A stretch of 64,000 nt of DNA from Martelella sp. NC20 (lineage in GTDB: Bacteria; Pseudomonadota; Alphaproteobacteria; Rhizobiales; Rhizobiaceae). The stretch spans positions 2,282,001-2,346,000 of the forward strand of contig NZ_CP054861.1 in assembly GCF_013459645.1 (NCBI RefSeq), read 5' to 3'. The first letter of the stretch is position 1. Every line of letters begins with the position of its first letter. Below, in pieces: positions 47,222 through 55,840 of this stretch. The translations under genes and the position numbers were made by a program. Under the pieces are notes generated by a model. It was given only the letters and a program-made list of their open reading frames with translations. It had not been told where the DNA came from and ran no database searches.

Positions 47222-48655
47222 ATGACCAGCAAGATCGTTCCCGTCATCATGGCCGGCGGCAAGGGGACACGCTTGTGGCCTCTGTCGCGGTCGTCCGCGC
47301 CCAAGCAGTTCATCCGCTTTCTCGGGCCGAAGACGCTCTACCAGAAGACCCTCGAACGGGTCTCGGATACGGACCGCTATGAAGCGCCGATCATCCTGAC
47401 CAACGAGGATTTCCGGTTTCTCGCAGCCGAGCAGGCGCGTGAGCTGGATATCGAACTGTCCGGCATCCTGCTTGAGCCGATCGCGCGCAACACCGCGCCA
47501 GCCGTTGCCGCCGCCGCCGCATTCGTGCGCAACAATTTCGGCGATGACGCCATCATGCAGGTGCTGGCTTCCGACCATGAAATCGACGCGGCGGACGATT
47601 ATTTCGCCTGCATCGACACGGCGCTCGCGGCCGCCAAAGCCGGCAAGCTCGTGACCTTCGGTATCGAGCCCACCGAGCCCGCGACCGGCTATGGCTATAT
47701 CGAGGCCGGCGAGGAATTGCCCTCCGGCGCGCGCAAGGTTGCCCGCTTCATCGAAAAGCCGGAACAGGCAAGGGCCGGGGAGATGATCGCCGCCGGCAAT
47801 TATACCTGGAATTCCGGCATGTTCATGTTCCCGGTCGCGCCGCTGATCCGCGAGCTTGAAAAATATGCGCCGGAGGTCTTCCAGTTCGCCGAACAGGCGG
47901 TGCTGAAGGACGAGAGCGATCTCGATCTCGATTTCACCCGTCTCGACAAGGACACTTTCAGCCAGTGCCCGGATATCTCGATCGACTACGCGGTGATGGA
48001 AAAGACCGGCGAGGCGGTGGTCGTGCCCTCGCCGTTTACATGGTCGGATCTGGGCTCCTGGGACGCGATCTGGAAGGATGGCGATCAGAACGGCGATGGC
48101 AATGTGATCGCCGGTGACGCCACGCTGCTCGATACCACGAATTCGCTGGTGATCTCCCGCGACATGCATATCGCCATGCAGGGCCTTGATGGCATGGCGG
48201 TGATCGCCTCGGAAGATGCGGTCTATGTCGGCAGGCTCGAAGACAGCCAGAACGTCGGCAATATCGTCAAGTCGCTGAAGGCCGACAAGGCCACCCGCGC
48301 GCTTTCCGAGGATCACCCGACCTCTTACCGTCCCTGGGGCGGCTATACCTCGATCATCAAGGGCGAACGGTTCCAGGCCAAGCGCATCTTCGTCAAGCCG
48401 GGCAAGAAGCTGTCGCTGCAGAAACATCATCACCGCGCCGAACACTGGATCGTCGTCACGGGCACGGCCGAGGTGACGGTGGACGAGGATGTGAAGATGC
48501 TGACCGAAAACCAGTCGGTCTATATTCCGCTCGGCGCCGTCCACCGGCTTTCGAACCCCGGCAAGATCTTGCTTGAGCTGATCGAGGTCCAGACCGGCTC
48601 CTATCTCGGCGAGGACGATATTATTCGTATCGTCGACGATTTCGGCCGTGGCTGA
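47222..48655 (+). CDS. Mannose-1-phosphate guanylyltransferase / mannose-6-phosphate isomerase
   Basis: A 477-residue bifunctional type II enzyme. Nucleotidyltransferase motif VIMAGGKGTRLWPLSRSSAP with PKQF follows at the N-terminus, FIEKPEQARAGEMIAAGNYT and WSDLGSWDAIW in the middle. The C-terminal cupin isomerase domain (RPWGGYTSIIKGERFQAKRI, LSLQKHHHRAEHWIVV) carries the metal His residues. The frame is open through the upstream gene, but the ATG at 47222 after AGGAG is clear. Makes GDP-mannose for exopolysaccharide or LPS. Confidence 0.92.
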   Translation: MTSKIVPVIMAGGKGTRLWPLSRSSAPKQFIRFLGPKTLYQKTLERVSDTDRYEAPIILTNEDFRFLAAEQARELDIELSGILLEPIARNTAPAVAAAAAFVRNNFGDDAIMQVLASDHEIDAADDYFACIDTALAAAKAGKLVTFGIEPTEPATGYGYIEAGEELPSGARKVARFIEKPEQARAGEMIAAGNYTWNSGMFMFPVAPLIRELEKYAPEVFQFAEQAVLKDESDLDLDFTRLDKDTFSQCPDISIDYAVMEKTGEAVVVPSPFTWSDLGSWDAIWKDGDQNGDGNVIAGDATLLDTTNSLVISRDMHIAMQGLDGMAVIASEDAVYVGRLEDSQNVGNIVKSLKADKATRALSEDHPTSYRPWGGYTSIIKGERFQAKRIFVKPGKKLSLQKHHHRAEHWIVVTGTAEVTVDEDVKMLTENQSVYIPLGAVHRLSNPGKILLELIEVQTGSYLGEDDIIRIVDDFGRG

Positions 48656-48705
48656 TTGAGGGGGCCGCGCCTGCGGGCGCGTCTTCGGACTGCTGCACGG
48701 CGTCC

Positions 48706-48825
48706 GTCATGCCGGCCTTGAGCCGGCATCCAGGGCAATACGGGAGAGCCGTCCGACAAGTGCGTTGTACGCCTTTGCCTGCATCCGTCGTGTGGCCCTG
48801 GATCCCGGCTCAAGGCCGGGATGAC
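48706..48825. repeat. Paired palindromic intergenic repeats (GTCATSCCGG type)
   Basis: Two 31-base units, 48706-48736 and 48795-48825, are inverted copies matching at 29 of 31 positions; each is itself a dyad around CTTGA. The GTCATCCCGGCCTTGAGCCG motif is the widespread alphaproteobacterial intergenic palindrome (general knowledge). Related pair at 55561-55712. Confidence 0.75.
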
Positions 48826-48905
48826 GGCGGTGAGGGGGCGGCATTGCGCCATTTTCGTAAAAATCCGTCAGAAAAGCATTTCGTAAGATAAAAACTCGCG
48901 ATTTC

Positions 48906-48930
48906 TGCGTGAAACCTTCGAATTCACGCA
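48906..48930. promoter_or_regulatory. Dyad upstream of dgcN
   Basis: TGCGTGAA and TTCACGCA are perfect inverted 8-mers nine bases apart, 85 bases before the dgcN start. Candidate operator for an unlinked regulator. Confidence 0.35.
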
Positions 48931-49014
48931 AACTTTCTGTCCGTCAGCTTGACCGGTGCGGACCCCTCGCGATATCGTTGCCGAAATTCTCCTTTACAGT
49001 CGGTGGTCAAGCAC

Positions 49015-50016
49015 ATGATCGAAACTCCCTATCTTCTTTTCCTGGGTGATGCGCCCGATGCGCTCGCAGCCAAGGTCGCGCAGGGCATCAAGGACTGGCG
49101 TCCCGAATATGCCGTCGGCCAGTTGCGGCTTCCGGGCTGCAAGGCGGATATGAAGCTGCCGGATCTTTCGGTCGCCGAGGCGGTGGACAAGGGCGTCAAG
49201 ACGCTGGTGATCGGCGTCGCCAACCGCGGCGGCGTCATTTCGCCGGCCTGGAAGAGCGTGTTGATCGAAGCGATGGAAGCGGGTCTCGATCTTGCCTCCG
49301 GCCTGCATAACCTCTTGAGAAATGAGGCCGACCTTGCCGCGAAGGCTGCGGAACTTGGCCGAACGCTGCATGATGTGCGCATCCCTGCGGTGCAATACCC
49401 GATTGCCAACGGCAAGAGACGATCCGGCAAACGCATGCTCGCCGTCGGCACGGATTGCTCGGTCGGCAAGATGTACACCGCGCTCTGCATGGAAAAGGCA
49501 ATGCGCGAAATGGGCATGAAGGCGACCTTCCGCGCCACCGGCCAGACCGGTATCCTGATCACCGGCGGCGGCGTTCCGCTCGATGCGGTGATCGCCGATT
49601 TCATGGCCGGTTCGATCGAATATCTGACGCCCGATAATGACGCCGACCACTGGGACCTGATCGAGGGGCAGGGCAGCCTGTTCCACGCCTCCTATTCCGG
49701 CGTCACGCTGGCGTTGATCCATGGCGGACAGCCGGATGCGCTGGTGCTTTGCCACGAGCCCAACCGCGCCCATATGCGCGGCCTGCCGGACTATCAGCTC
49801 CCGAGCCTCGAAACGTTGCGGGACCTGGCGCTGCAGATGGCCAGGATCGTCAATCCGGATTGCAAGGTGGTCGGCATATCGCTGAACACCTCCGCCATGT
49901 CGGACGAGGAGGCGCTCGAATATTGCAGACAGACCGAGGCGCGCATGGGCCTGCCGACGGTCGATCCGTTCCGCCATGGGGCCGAACGCCTTGCCGAGGC
50001 GCTGGCGGCGCTATGA
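49015..50016 (+). CDS. dgcN: DgcN-like N-acyltransferase (former DUF1611)
   Basis: A 333-residue DUF1611 protein. The N-terminal Rossmann-like half includes LVIGVANRGGVISPAWKSVL; the C-terminal P-loop half starts MLAVGTDCSVGKMYTALCME and contains HWDLIEGQGSLFHASYSGVT. DgcN proteins were described as D-glutamate N-acetyltransferases acting with the racemase DgcA (my knowledge of the literature). The overlap with the next gene (ATGA) is the standard dgcN-dgcA arrangement. Function for D-amino-acid use is inferred by homology. Confidence 0.82.
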   Translation: MIETPYLLFLGDAPDALAAKVAQGIKDWRPEYAVGQLRLPGCKADMKLPDLSVAEAVDKGVKTLVIGVANRGGVISPAWKSVLIEAMEAGLDLASGLHNLLRNEADLAAKAAELGRTLHDVRIPAVQYPIANGKRRSGKRMLAVGTDCSVGKMYTALCMEKAMREMGMKATFRATGQTGILITGGGVPLDAVIADFMAGSIEYLTPDNDADHWDLIEGQGSLFHASYSGVTLALIHGGQPDALVLCHEPNRAHMRGLPDYQLPSLETLRDLALQMARIVNPDCKVVGISLNTSAMSDEEALEYCRQTEARMGLPTVDPFRHGAERLAEALAAL

Positions 50017-50999
50017 CCGGACTTTACGTTTCAGCCCGCGAGGACGTGTTTCCGGTCGCGGGTTCGTTCACGATCTCGCGCGGTTCGCGCACCGAAATCC
50101 GCGTTGTCACGGTGACGCTCACCGACGGCACCCATACCGGTCGGGGCGAATCCGTGCCCTACGCCCGCTATGGCGAGACCGTCGATGGCGTGATTGCGGA
50201 TATCCTGTCGCTGGAAGCCGAAATCCGCGCCGGCCTCGACCGCGAAACATTGCAGGCCCGGATGAAGCCGGGCGCTGCCCGCAATGCGCTCGACTGCGCG
50301 TTCTGGGATTTTGCGGCGAAAAGCAGCGGCACCCCCGTGTGGCAGCTCGCGGGCCTGGCGCGGCCCGGCCCGCTGACCACGGCCTACACGATCTCGCTCG
50401 GCACGCCGGAAAAGATGCGGGCCCAGGCGGCTGAAAACGCCCACCGGCCGCTGCTGAAGGTCAAGCTCGGGACCGAGGACGATCTTGCCCGCATCGAGGC
50501 GGTGCGCGCCGGCGCGCCCGATGCCGCGATCATCGTCGATGCCAATGAGGGCTGGAGCGTCGAGGCCTATCAGGCGCTCGCGCCCGCGCTCGTCCGCCTC
50601 GGCGTGGCGCTAGTGGAACAACCGCTGCCGGCCGGCGATGACGAGGCGCTGCGCCATATCGACAGGCCGCTTCCGGTCTGCGCCGACGAAAGCTGCCATG
50701 CCCGCCCGTCGCTTGCCGATCTCAAGGGCAAATACGACGCGATCAACATCAAGATCGACAAGACCGGCGGCCTCACCGAGGCGCTGCTCCTGAAGCAGGA
50801 GGCCGTGGCCATGGGCTTCCAGATCATGATCGGCTGCATGCTCGGCACCTCGCTTGCGATGGCGCCCGCCATGCTGGTCGCCGAGGGCGCCGCCTTCGTC
50901 GATCTCGACGGTCCGCTGCTGCTCGCCGAAGACCGCGCCAACGCGATCAGGTTCGAAGGCTCGGTGATGCATCCGGCAGAAGCTGTGCTTTGGGGATAG
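50013..50999 (+). CDS. dgcA: DgcA-like N-acetyl amino acid racemase / dipeptide epimerase (enolase superfamily)
   Basis: A 328-residue muconate-lactonizing-type enolase-superfamily enzyme. Catalytic elements: KVKLG (Lys), IIVDANEGW (metal Asp), LVEQPLPAGDDEA (metal Glu), VCADESCHARPSL (metal Asp) and INIKIDKTGGLTEAL (second Lys). Historically annotated L-Ala-D/L-Glu epimerase; with dgcN upstream, N-acetyl-D-glutamate racemisation is a better guess. ATG overlaps the dgcN stop. Confidence 0.82.
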   Translation: MTGLYVSAREDVFPVAGSFTISRGSRTEIRVVTVTLTDGTHTGRGESVPYARYGETVDGVIADILSLEAEIRAGLDRETLQARMKPGAARNALDCAFWDFAAKSSGTPVWQLAGLARPGPLTTAYTISLGTPEKMRAQAAENAHRPLLKVKLGTEDDLARIEAVRAGAPDAAIIVDANEGWSVEAYQALAPALVRLGVALVEQPLPAGDDEALRHIDRPLPVCADESCHARPSLADLKGKYDAINIKIDKTGGLTEALLLKQEAVAMGFQIMIGCMLGTSLAMAPAMLVAEGAAFVDLDGPLLLAEDRANAIRFEGSVMHPAEAVLWG

Positions 51000-51012
51000 G
51001 CGGTCTCCCGCC

Positions 51013-52224
51013 TCAACCTCTCGTCCAGGATGGAAAGGGGTCGGTGAGGAACTCGAAATCGCGTTCATTGAACTTAGGGCCGGTGTCGATCATGCAGTCA
51101 TCGAGGGCTTTTCGGATCGCCGCCTTGTCCATGCCCGCGCCGATGAAGACGATTTCCTGACGGCGATCGCCATAGACCGCGTCCCAGCAATTATCGATCA
51201 TCTGCCGAAGCTCCGGCGCGTCCGGCCAGCGGCTCTTCGGCACCGCCGCCCACCAGCGGCCAAGCGGACCGCTGCGCACGATCGCGCCGGCGAGCGAGAA
51301 TTCGCCGGCGAAATCCGGCCGCGTCGCCAGCCAGAAATGACCCTTGGCGCGGATAAGACCGGGGAAGGTCATCCGCGTGAACGCGTCGAATTTCAGCGGA
51401 TCGAAGGGCGCGCGCGCCCGGTAGATGAAGCTTGAAATGCCGTATTCCTCGGTTTCCGGCACATGGTCGGCAAAGCCGTGGAGCTCCTTGGCCCAGAGCG
51501 GATGCTGGCTGGCCTTGTCCTCGCTGAAAAGGCCGGTATCGAGGAGTTCGGCCAGATCGACGCGGCTGAAATCGGTCTCGATGACCTTCGCGTCGGCGTT
51601 GAGCGCGTGGATGATCTTGACGACGTTTGCGCGCTCTTCGGGCGTGACGTCGGAGACCTTGTTGACGACCACGACATCGGCGAATTCGATCTGTTCGACA
51701 TGAAGGTCGACCAGCGTGCGCTCGTCATCGTCGCCGGCGACCTCGCCGCGGCTGCTGAGGAATTCGTGGCCGCCATATTCGCGCAGCAGGTTCACGGCAT
51801 CGACGACCGTCACCATGGTATCGAGCCGGGCGAGATCGGAGAGGCTGTCACCGCGCTCGTCGCGCCAGGAGAATGTCGCGGCCACCGGCAGCGGCTCGGC
51901 AATGCCGGTTCCCTCGATCAGAAGATAGTCGAAGCGTTTTTCCTCCGAGAGCCGCCTCACCTCCGTCAGAAGGTCGTCGCGCAGCGTGCAACAGATGCAG
52001 CCATTGGTCATCTCGACCATGGTTTCCTCGGTGCGCGAGAGGTTGGCGCCGCCTTCACGCACCAGATCGGCATCGATATTCACCTCGCTCATATCGTTGA
52101 CGATCACGGCGACCCGCCGTCCTTCGCGATTGTTGAGGATGTGGTTCAGCAAGGTCGTCTTGCCCGCGCCCAGAAAGCCGGAAAGCACGGTGACGGGAAG
52201 GCGGGTGTCGTTGTTTTGCAGCAT
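51013..52224 (-). CDS. CobW/COG0523-family GTPase (zinc metallochaperone type)
   Basis: A 403-residue G3E GTPase. P-loop [20 protein letters not shown], the metal-binding [18 protein letters not shown] (CxCC), [13 protein letters not shown] and the guanine motif VVNKVSD; a CobW C-terminal domain follows. A palindrome resembling Zur boxes lies in its promoter (52284-52297), pointing to the zinc-responsive subgroup (ZigA/ZagA-like) that supplies zinc to client enzymes during limitation. It converges on dgcA. Confidence 0.9.
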   Translation of the reverse strand: MLQNNDTRLPVTVLSGFLGAGKTTLLNHILNNREGRRVAVIVNDMSEVNIDADLVREGGANLSRTEETMVEMTNGCICCTLRDDLLTEVRRLSEEKRFDYLLIEGTGIAEPLPVAATFSWRDERGDSLSDLARLDTMVTVVDAVNLLREYGGHEFLSSRGEVAGDDDERTLVDLHVEQIEFADVVVVNKVSDVTPEERANVVKIIHALNADAKVIETDFSRVDLAELLDTGLFSEDKASQHPLWAKELHGFADHVPETEEYGISSFIYRARAPFDPLKFDAFTRMTFPGLIRAKGHFWLATRPDFAGEFSLAGAIVRSGPLGRWWAAVPKSRWPDAPELRQMIDNCWDAVYGDRRQEIVFIGAGMDKAAIRKALDDCMIDTGPKFNERDFEFLTDPFPSWTRG

Positions 52225-52283
52225 CGGTCATGTCCTTGCGTTGAGCGAAGATGCCGGTCGAACGGCATCCGCCCCGAGTTTTA

Positions 52284-52297
52284 TATGTTATAACATA
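52284..52297. promoter_or_regulatory. Zur-box-like palindrome
   Basis: TATGTTATAACATA is a perfect 14-base palindrome about 60 bases upstream of the CobW start and fits the alphaproteobacterial Zur consensus (TATGTTATAACATA-like, from general knowledge). Would repress the gene when zinc is sufficient. Confidence 0.7.
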
Positions 52298-52453
52298 ACA
52301 CAAATAGCCAAAAGCGAAGCATGCGTCAACTGACGGCGACAACGCGCATTCGGACGAGCGGCAGATCGTCCGCCGGAGCATGGGATGCGCGCAAAATGCG
52401 TGAAAACAAACAGATGGAGTGGATCTTTGTTTGCGTTGATTGCGGAACGCTGA

Positions 52454-53134
52454 TCAGCCGGGCGGCCCCGATTGCCGCATCCGCGCCAAGCTCATCGCGA
52501 TATGGGCGCGGCGGAGGTGGCAGAGCGCGTCGATCTGGCCGGTCTCGATGGCGGCGAGGATTTCGGCGGTTTCGCGGCAGTAGATTTCTGCCTCGTTTTC
52601 GAGATCGATATCGGACGCGGTGATTGCCTGCAGCCAGATGCGTGCGGTGCGGAAATAAAGGCGCTCGCCGGTGTCGCGCTGCGGCTGGTTCAGTGACAGC
52701 CTGTTGAGCGCCAGGAACATGTCGCGGTCGAGCGCCGCGAAATCGCGGGGCGCGGGCGCCTGCCGCAGCGCCAGGGCGCGTTGGTGGAGCGCGCGAAAGC
52801 CGGCGACAATCTCCGCCGTGACGGGGGTCGGATCGAGGCGCGCGACCAGAACCATCAGCTCCATCCTGAGGCGATAGACCTGCGCCAGTTCATCGAGATC
52901 GACGTCGGTGACGATGGTGCCGACGCCATGGACCGAGCGCAGCAACCCCTCATCCTCAAGGCTTGCCAGAACGCGCCTCAGCGGCGTGCGCGACACGCCG
53001 AATTCACGCGCCAGTTCGGTTTCCGAGAGTTTTTCGCCCGGCGGATAGTCGAGCATCATGATCCGCTCGCGGATGATGTCGTGGATCTGGGTGAGCCGGT
53101 CGCGGCCGGTTGCAGGCTCTGCCGTCATCGCCAT
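52454..53134 (-). CDS. GntR-family (FCD) transcriptional regulator
   Basis: A 226-residue FadR/FCD-type regulator with winged helix IHDIIRERIMMLDYPPGEKL, SETELAREFGVSRTPLRRVL, LEDEGLLRSVHGVGTIVTD, and a helical C-terminal ligand domain. ATG codons at 53134 and 53128 are possible; the second overlaps the M20 deacetylase stop (ATGA). It ends the minus-strand operon with the deacetylase and M24 hydrolase. The palindromes at 55485 and 55779 in the promoters of both divergent units match FCD operators, so it probably controls both. Confidence 0.85.
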   Translation of the reverse strand: MAMTAEPATGRDRLTQIHDIIRERIMMLDYPPGEKLSETELAREFGVSRTPLRRVLASLEDEGLLRSVHGVGTIVTDVDLDELAQVYRLRMELMVLVARLDPTPVTAEIVAGFRALHQRALALRQAPAPRDFAALDRDMFLALNRLSLNQPQRDTGERLYFRTARIWLQAITASDIDLENEAEIYCRETAEILAAIETGQIDALCHLRRAHIAMSLARMRQSGPPG

Positions 53135-54288
53135 GCGCCTGCAAGCCGGTCCAGCATGGCAAGGCACTGGCCGAGCTGGTCGGCGCTCAGATATTCATCC
53201 GGCTTGTGAGCCTGATCGATCGAGCCCGGCCCGCAGACCACGGCATCCATGCCGATCTCCTGAAAGAAGCCGGCCTCGGTGCCGAACGGCACGACATCGG
53301 CGCTTTGCTCGCCGGTGAGCCGGAAGGCGAGGTCGCGGGCGGCATTCTGGTTTTTCGGAAACAGCGCCGCCGCCTCGCCGATCACTTGCGTTTCGATGTC
53401 GGCTTCGGGCGCGACCGCGCGCATGGCCGGCAGAAGGTCGCGAGTGCAGTAGTCGGCAATGCCGTCTTTCACCAGTGACAGGTCCTCGGCGATCACCGGC
53501 CGGGTTTCCCAGCGCAGCACCGCGCGCGGCGCAATGACATTGTGCGACAATCCGCCCTCGAGCCCGCCGACATTGAGCGTCGCATACGGCGGCTGGTAGC
53601 GGGAACCCTCCGGCACCCGCGCCATCAGCCGCTCGCGCAGTTCCATCAGCCGGGCGATATAGCGGGCGGCATATTCGACCGCGTTGACGCCGGCCTCGGG
53701 CGCGGAGGAATGGCCGGAGCGGCCGGTGAAGGTGACGGTATATTCGCAGCAGCCCTTGTGCCCCTCGATCACCCGCATCATGGTCGGCTCGCCGACGATG
53801 GCGAGCGCCGGGCGCGCCTCGCGGGCGACAAGCCATTCGGTCAGCGCCCGCGCGCCGATGCAGCCGACCTCCTCGTCATGGGTAAAGGCGAAGTGGATCG
53901 GCTTGCTGGCGGCGATTTCCGCCAGCACCTCCCGCTTTGCAAGGCAGGCGGCGATAAACCCCTTCATGTCGCAGGTTCCGCGCCCGAAGAACTTGCCGTC
54001 GCGCTCGGCAAGGGTGAACGGGTCGCTGGTCCAGTTCTGGTCATCCACCGGCACGACATCGCTGTGGCCGGAGAGCATCAGCCCGCCGGGGCGATCGTCG
54101 CCGAGCGTTGCGAACAGATTGGCCTTGCTGCCAGTGGCATCGGTCAGGATTTCCACCCGCGCGCCGCAATCCGACAGCCGATCGGCGATATAGGCGATCA
54201 CCGGCAGATTGCTTTCCGACGACACCGAGGGAAAGGCGACGAGATCGGCGAGAATATCGCGGGCGGCGGCAAGATCGCTCAATTTCAA
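53125..54288 (-). CDS. M20-family N-acyl amino acid deacetylase (ArgE-like)
   Basis: A 387-residue di-zinc deacetylase of the acetylornithine deacetylase type. Metal/catalytic segments: LMLSGHSDVVPVDDQNWTSD, GRGTCDMKGFIAACLA, FTHDEEVGCIGARAL (Glu-Glu) and VCGPGSIDQAHKPDEYL near the end. Start is a TTG at 54288, overlapping the M24 stop; no ATG lies near. Within this operon it likely deacetylates an N-acetyl amino acid: N-acetyl-diaminobutyrate if the M24 gene is an ectoine hydrolase, or N-acetyl-L-glutamate from DgcA. Confidence 0.87.
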   Translation of the reverse strand: MKLSDLAAARDILADLVAFPSVSSESNLPVIAYIADRLSDCGARVEILTDATGSKANLFATLGDDRPGGLMLSGHSDVVPVDDQNWTSDPFTLAERDGKFFGRGTCDMKGFIAACLAKREVLAEIAASKPIHFAFTHDEEVGCIGARALTEWLVAREARPALAIVGEPTMMRVIEGHKGCCEYTVTFTGRSGHSSAPEAGVNAVEYAARYIARLMELRERLMARVPEGSRYQPPYATLNVGGLEGGLSHNVIAPRAVLRWETRPVIAEDLSLVKDGIADYCTRDLLPAMRAVAPEADIETQVIGEAAALFPKNQNAARDLAFRLTGEQSADVVPFGTEAGFFQEIGMDAVVCGPGSIDQAHKPDEYLSADQLGQCLAMLDRLAGAWR

Positions 54289-55469
54289 TCCTTCACGAAC
54301 AGTTTGCGTTCGACCGAGCAGAGCGCCTCGGCCGGGCCGTTTTCGGTGATCAGAATGGTCTCGGTGATTTCCAGGCCCCAGTCATCCATCCACAGGCCCG
54401 GCATGAAATGCAGCGTCATGCCCGGTTCCAGCAGCGTCTCGTCGCTGGTGCGGATGCTGACGGTGTGCTCGCCCCAGTCCGGCGGATAGGCAAGGCCGGT
54501 GGCATAGCCGCAGCGGTTCGGCCGTTCGATCCCGACCTTCCAGAGTTCCTTTTCGAGCGCGGCTGCAATATCGCCGGCCCGGTTGCCCGCCCGCGCCGCA
54601 TCGATGCCGGCATTGAGGCCTGCGACCAGCGCTTCGGCGGCGTCGGTCATGTATTGCGGCGGCTTGCCGAAAAACACCGTGCGGCTGAGGGGGGCATGGT
54701 AACGGCGGTAGCAGCCAGCCTGCTCGATGAAGGTGGCCTCGCCGTTTTTGAACTCGTCGCCGCTCCAGGTCAGGTGCGGCGCGGAGGCATCGGGGCCAGA
54801 TGGTAGAAGGGGCATGATCGCCGGGTAGTCGCCCCAGATATCGTCGATGCCGGTAATCGCGGTCTTCATCAGTTCGCCGACGAAATGGTTCTTCTTCATG
54901 CCCGGTTCGGCGATCTCCATCGCATGGCCCATCACCCGGTCGGAAATCTTCGCGGCCTTGCGCATGAAGGCGATTTCCTCCTCCGATTTCACCACGCGCT
55001 GCCAGTCGACGAGGCCGGAGCCATCCTTGATGACAGCACCAGGGAGGCCCTTGACGAGCGCCGCGTGACCGGCGGCGGAATAGTAGTAGGCATTCATCTC
55101 GACGCCGATGCGGGCCTTGTCGAGGCCGAGGCCCGCAAGCTTCTCGGCAAGGTCATCCATCGGGTGGATGCCTTCCGCCTGTATATAGCGGTCGGCGTAC
55201 CAGAGGATGTGGTCCTCGTCGAGAAAGGCGGTGCGGCGCGCGCCATTGGCGTCCATCAGCCGGCCCCACCAACAGGGCATGCCATCGCCGGTGACGATCA
55301 CCGCCTGATCGACATAGAAGGACCAGCCGTCATAGCCGGTCAGCCAGTTCATCCCGGCGGGCGAGGTGACCACCAGCGCATCGAGCCCATAGGCCTCCAT
55401 GGCCTTGCGGGTCAGTGTCAGCCGACGGTCATATTCCGATCTCGAAAAGGGCAGTTGATCCGCCGCCAT
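54285..55469 (-). CDS. M24-family hydrolase, ectoine hydrolase (DoeA)-like
   Basis: A 394-residue creatinase/aminopeptidase-P fold protein. The N-domain carries MNWLTGYDGWSFYVDQAVIV and GRLMDANGARRTAFLDEDHI, which I recognise from ectoine hydrolases DoeA/EutD; the catalytic pita-bread half has KSEEEIAFMRKAAKISDRVM and MTLHFMPGLWMDDWGLEITE. DoeA opens the ectoine ring to N-acetyl-diaminobutyrate. The start at 55469 follows GAGG; the frame to 55493 would run into the operator palindrome. A prolidase-like function cannot be excluded. Confidence 0.7.
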   Translation of the reverse strand: MAADQLPFSRSEYDRRLTLTRKAMEAYGLDALVVTSPAGMNWLTGYDGWSFYVDQAVIVTGDGMPCWWGRLMDANGARRTAFLDEDHILWYADRYIQAEGIHPMDDLAEKLAGLGLDKARIGVEMNAYYYSAAGHAALVKGLPGAVIKDGSGLVDWQRVVKSEEEIAFMRKAAKISDRVMGHAMEIAEPGMKKNHFVGELMKTAITGIDDIWGDYPAIMPLLPSGPDASAPHLTWSGDEFKNGEATFIEQAGCYRRYHAPLSRTVFFGKPPQYMTDAAEALVAGLNAGIDAARAGNRAGDIAAALEKELWKVGIERPNRCGYATGLAYPPDWGEHTVSIRTSDETLLEPGMTLHFMPGLWMDDWGLEITETILITENGPAEALCSVERKLFVKD

Positions 55470-55484
55470 ATTTGCCTCGTCTTT

Positions 55485-55496
55485 GTTGTGCACAAC
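55485..55496. promoter_or_regulatory. GntR operator-like palindrome upstream of the M24 operon
   Basis: GTTGTGCACAAC is a perfect 12-base palindrome 16 bases before the start codon at 55469, overlapping the expected transcription start region. It resembles TGTTGTATACAACA in the promoter of the aminotransferase gene. Confidence 0.6.
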
Positions 55497-55560
55497 GTCG
55501 TAGAGAGCGTTGCCGCTGTGGTTGACTGGCAGCTAGAATACACTCTCCGTTTCTCTCGGC

Positions 55561-55712
55561 GTCATCCTCGGGCTTGACCCGAGGATCTAATCACGATCCC
55601 CTGCGACAGGAGGAGCGGAAGCCCCACATGACTTTCATCCTCTAGCTATTTCAACCGCAAGCGCCGCTCGCGGCATAGGTGGTTGGATCCTCGGGTCAAG
55701 CCCGAGGATGAC
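55561..55712. repeat. Paired palindromic intergenic repeats (GTCATCCTCGG type)
   Basis: Units 55561-55586 and 55687-55712 are exact 26-base inverted copies, each containing CCTCGGG / CCCGAGG around CTTGA. Same general family as the pair at 48706-48825. They occupy the gap between two divergent operons. Confidence 0.75.
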
Positions 55713-55778
55713 GCAGAAGAGGAGGGGAGGCCTCTCGATATTCAGGTCCAGAATGTTACGCTTTGCTTTCTCTGTCAA

Positions 55779-55792
55779 TGTTGTATACAACA
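55779..55792. promoter_or_regulatory. GntR operator-like palindrome upstream of the aminotransferase
   Basis: TGTTGTATACAACA is a perfect 14-base palindrome 49 bases before the start at 55841. It shares TTGT-N2-ACAA with the palindrome at 55485. Confidence 0.6.
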
Positions 55793-55840
55793 CCGTTTCA
55801 AGCCGGCCCGCAAGCCCTTTCACAGCAGCACGAGGACAAG

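Noticed and set aside
47093..48544. 483-codon open frame on the minus strand
   Set aside because: Antisense to the GDP-mannose pyrophosphorylase gene, which is unambiguous.
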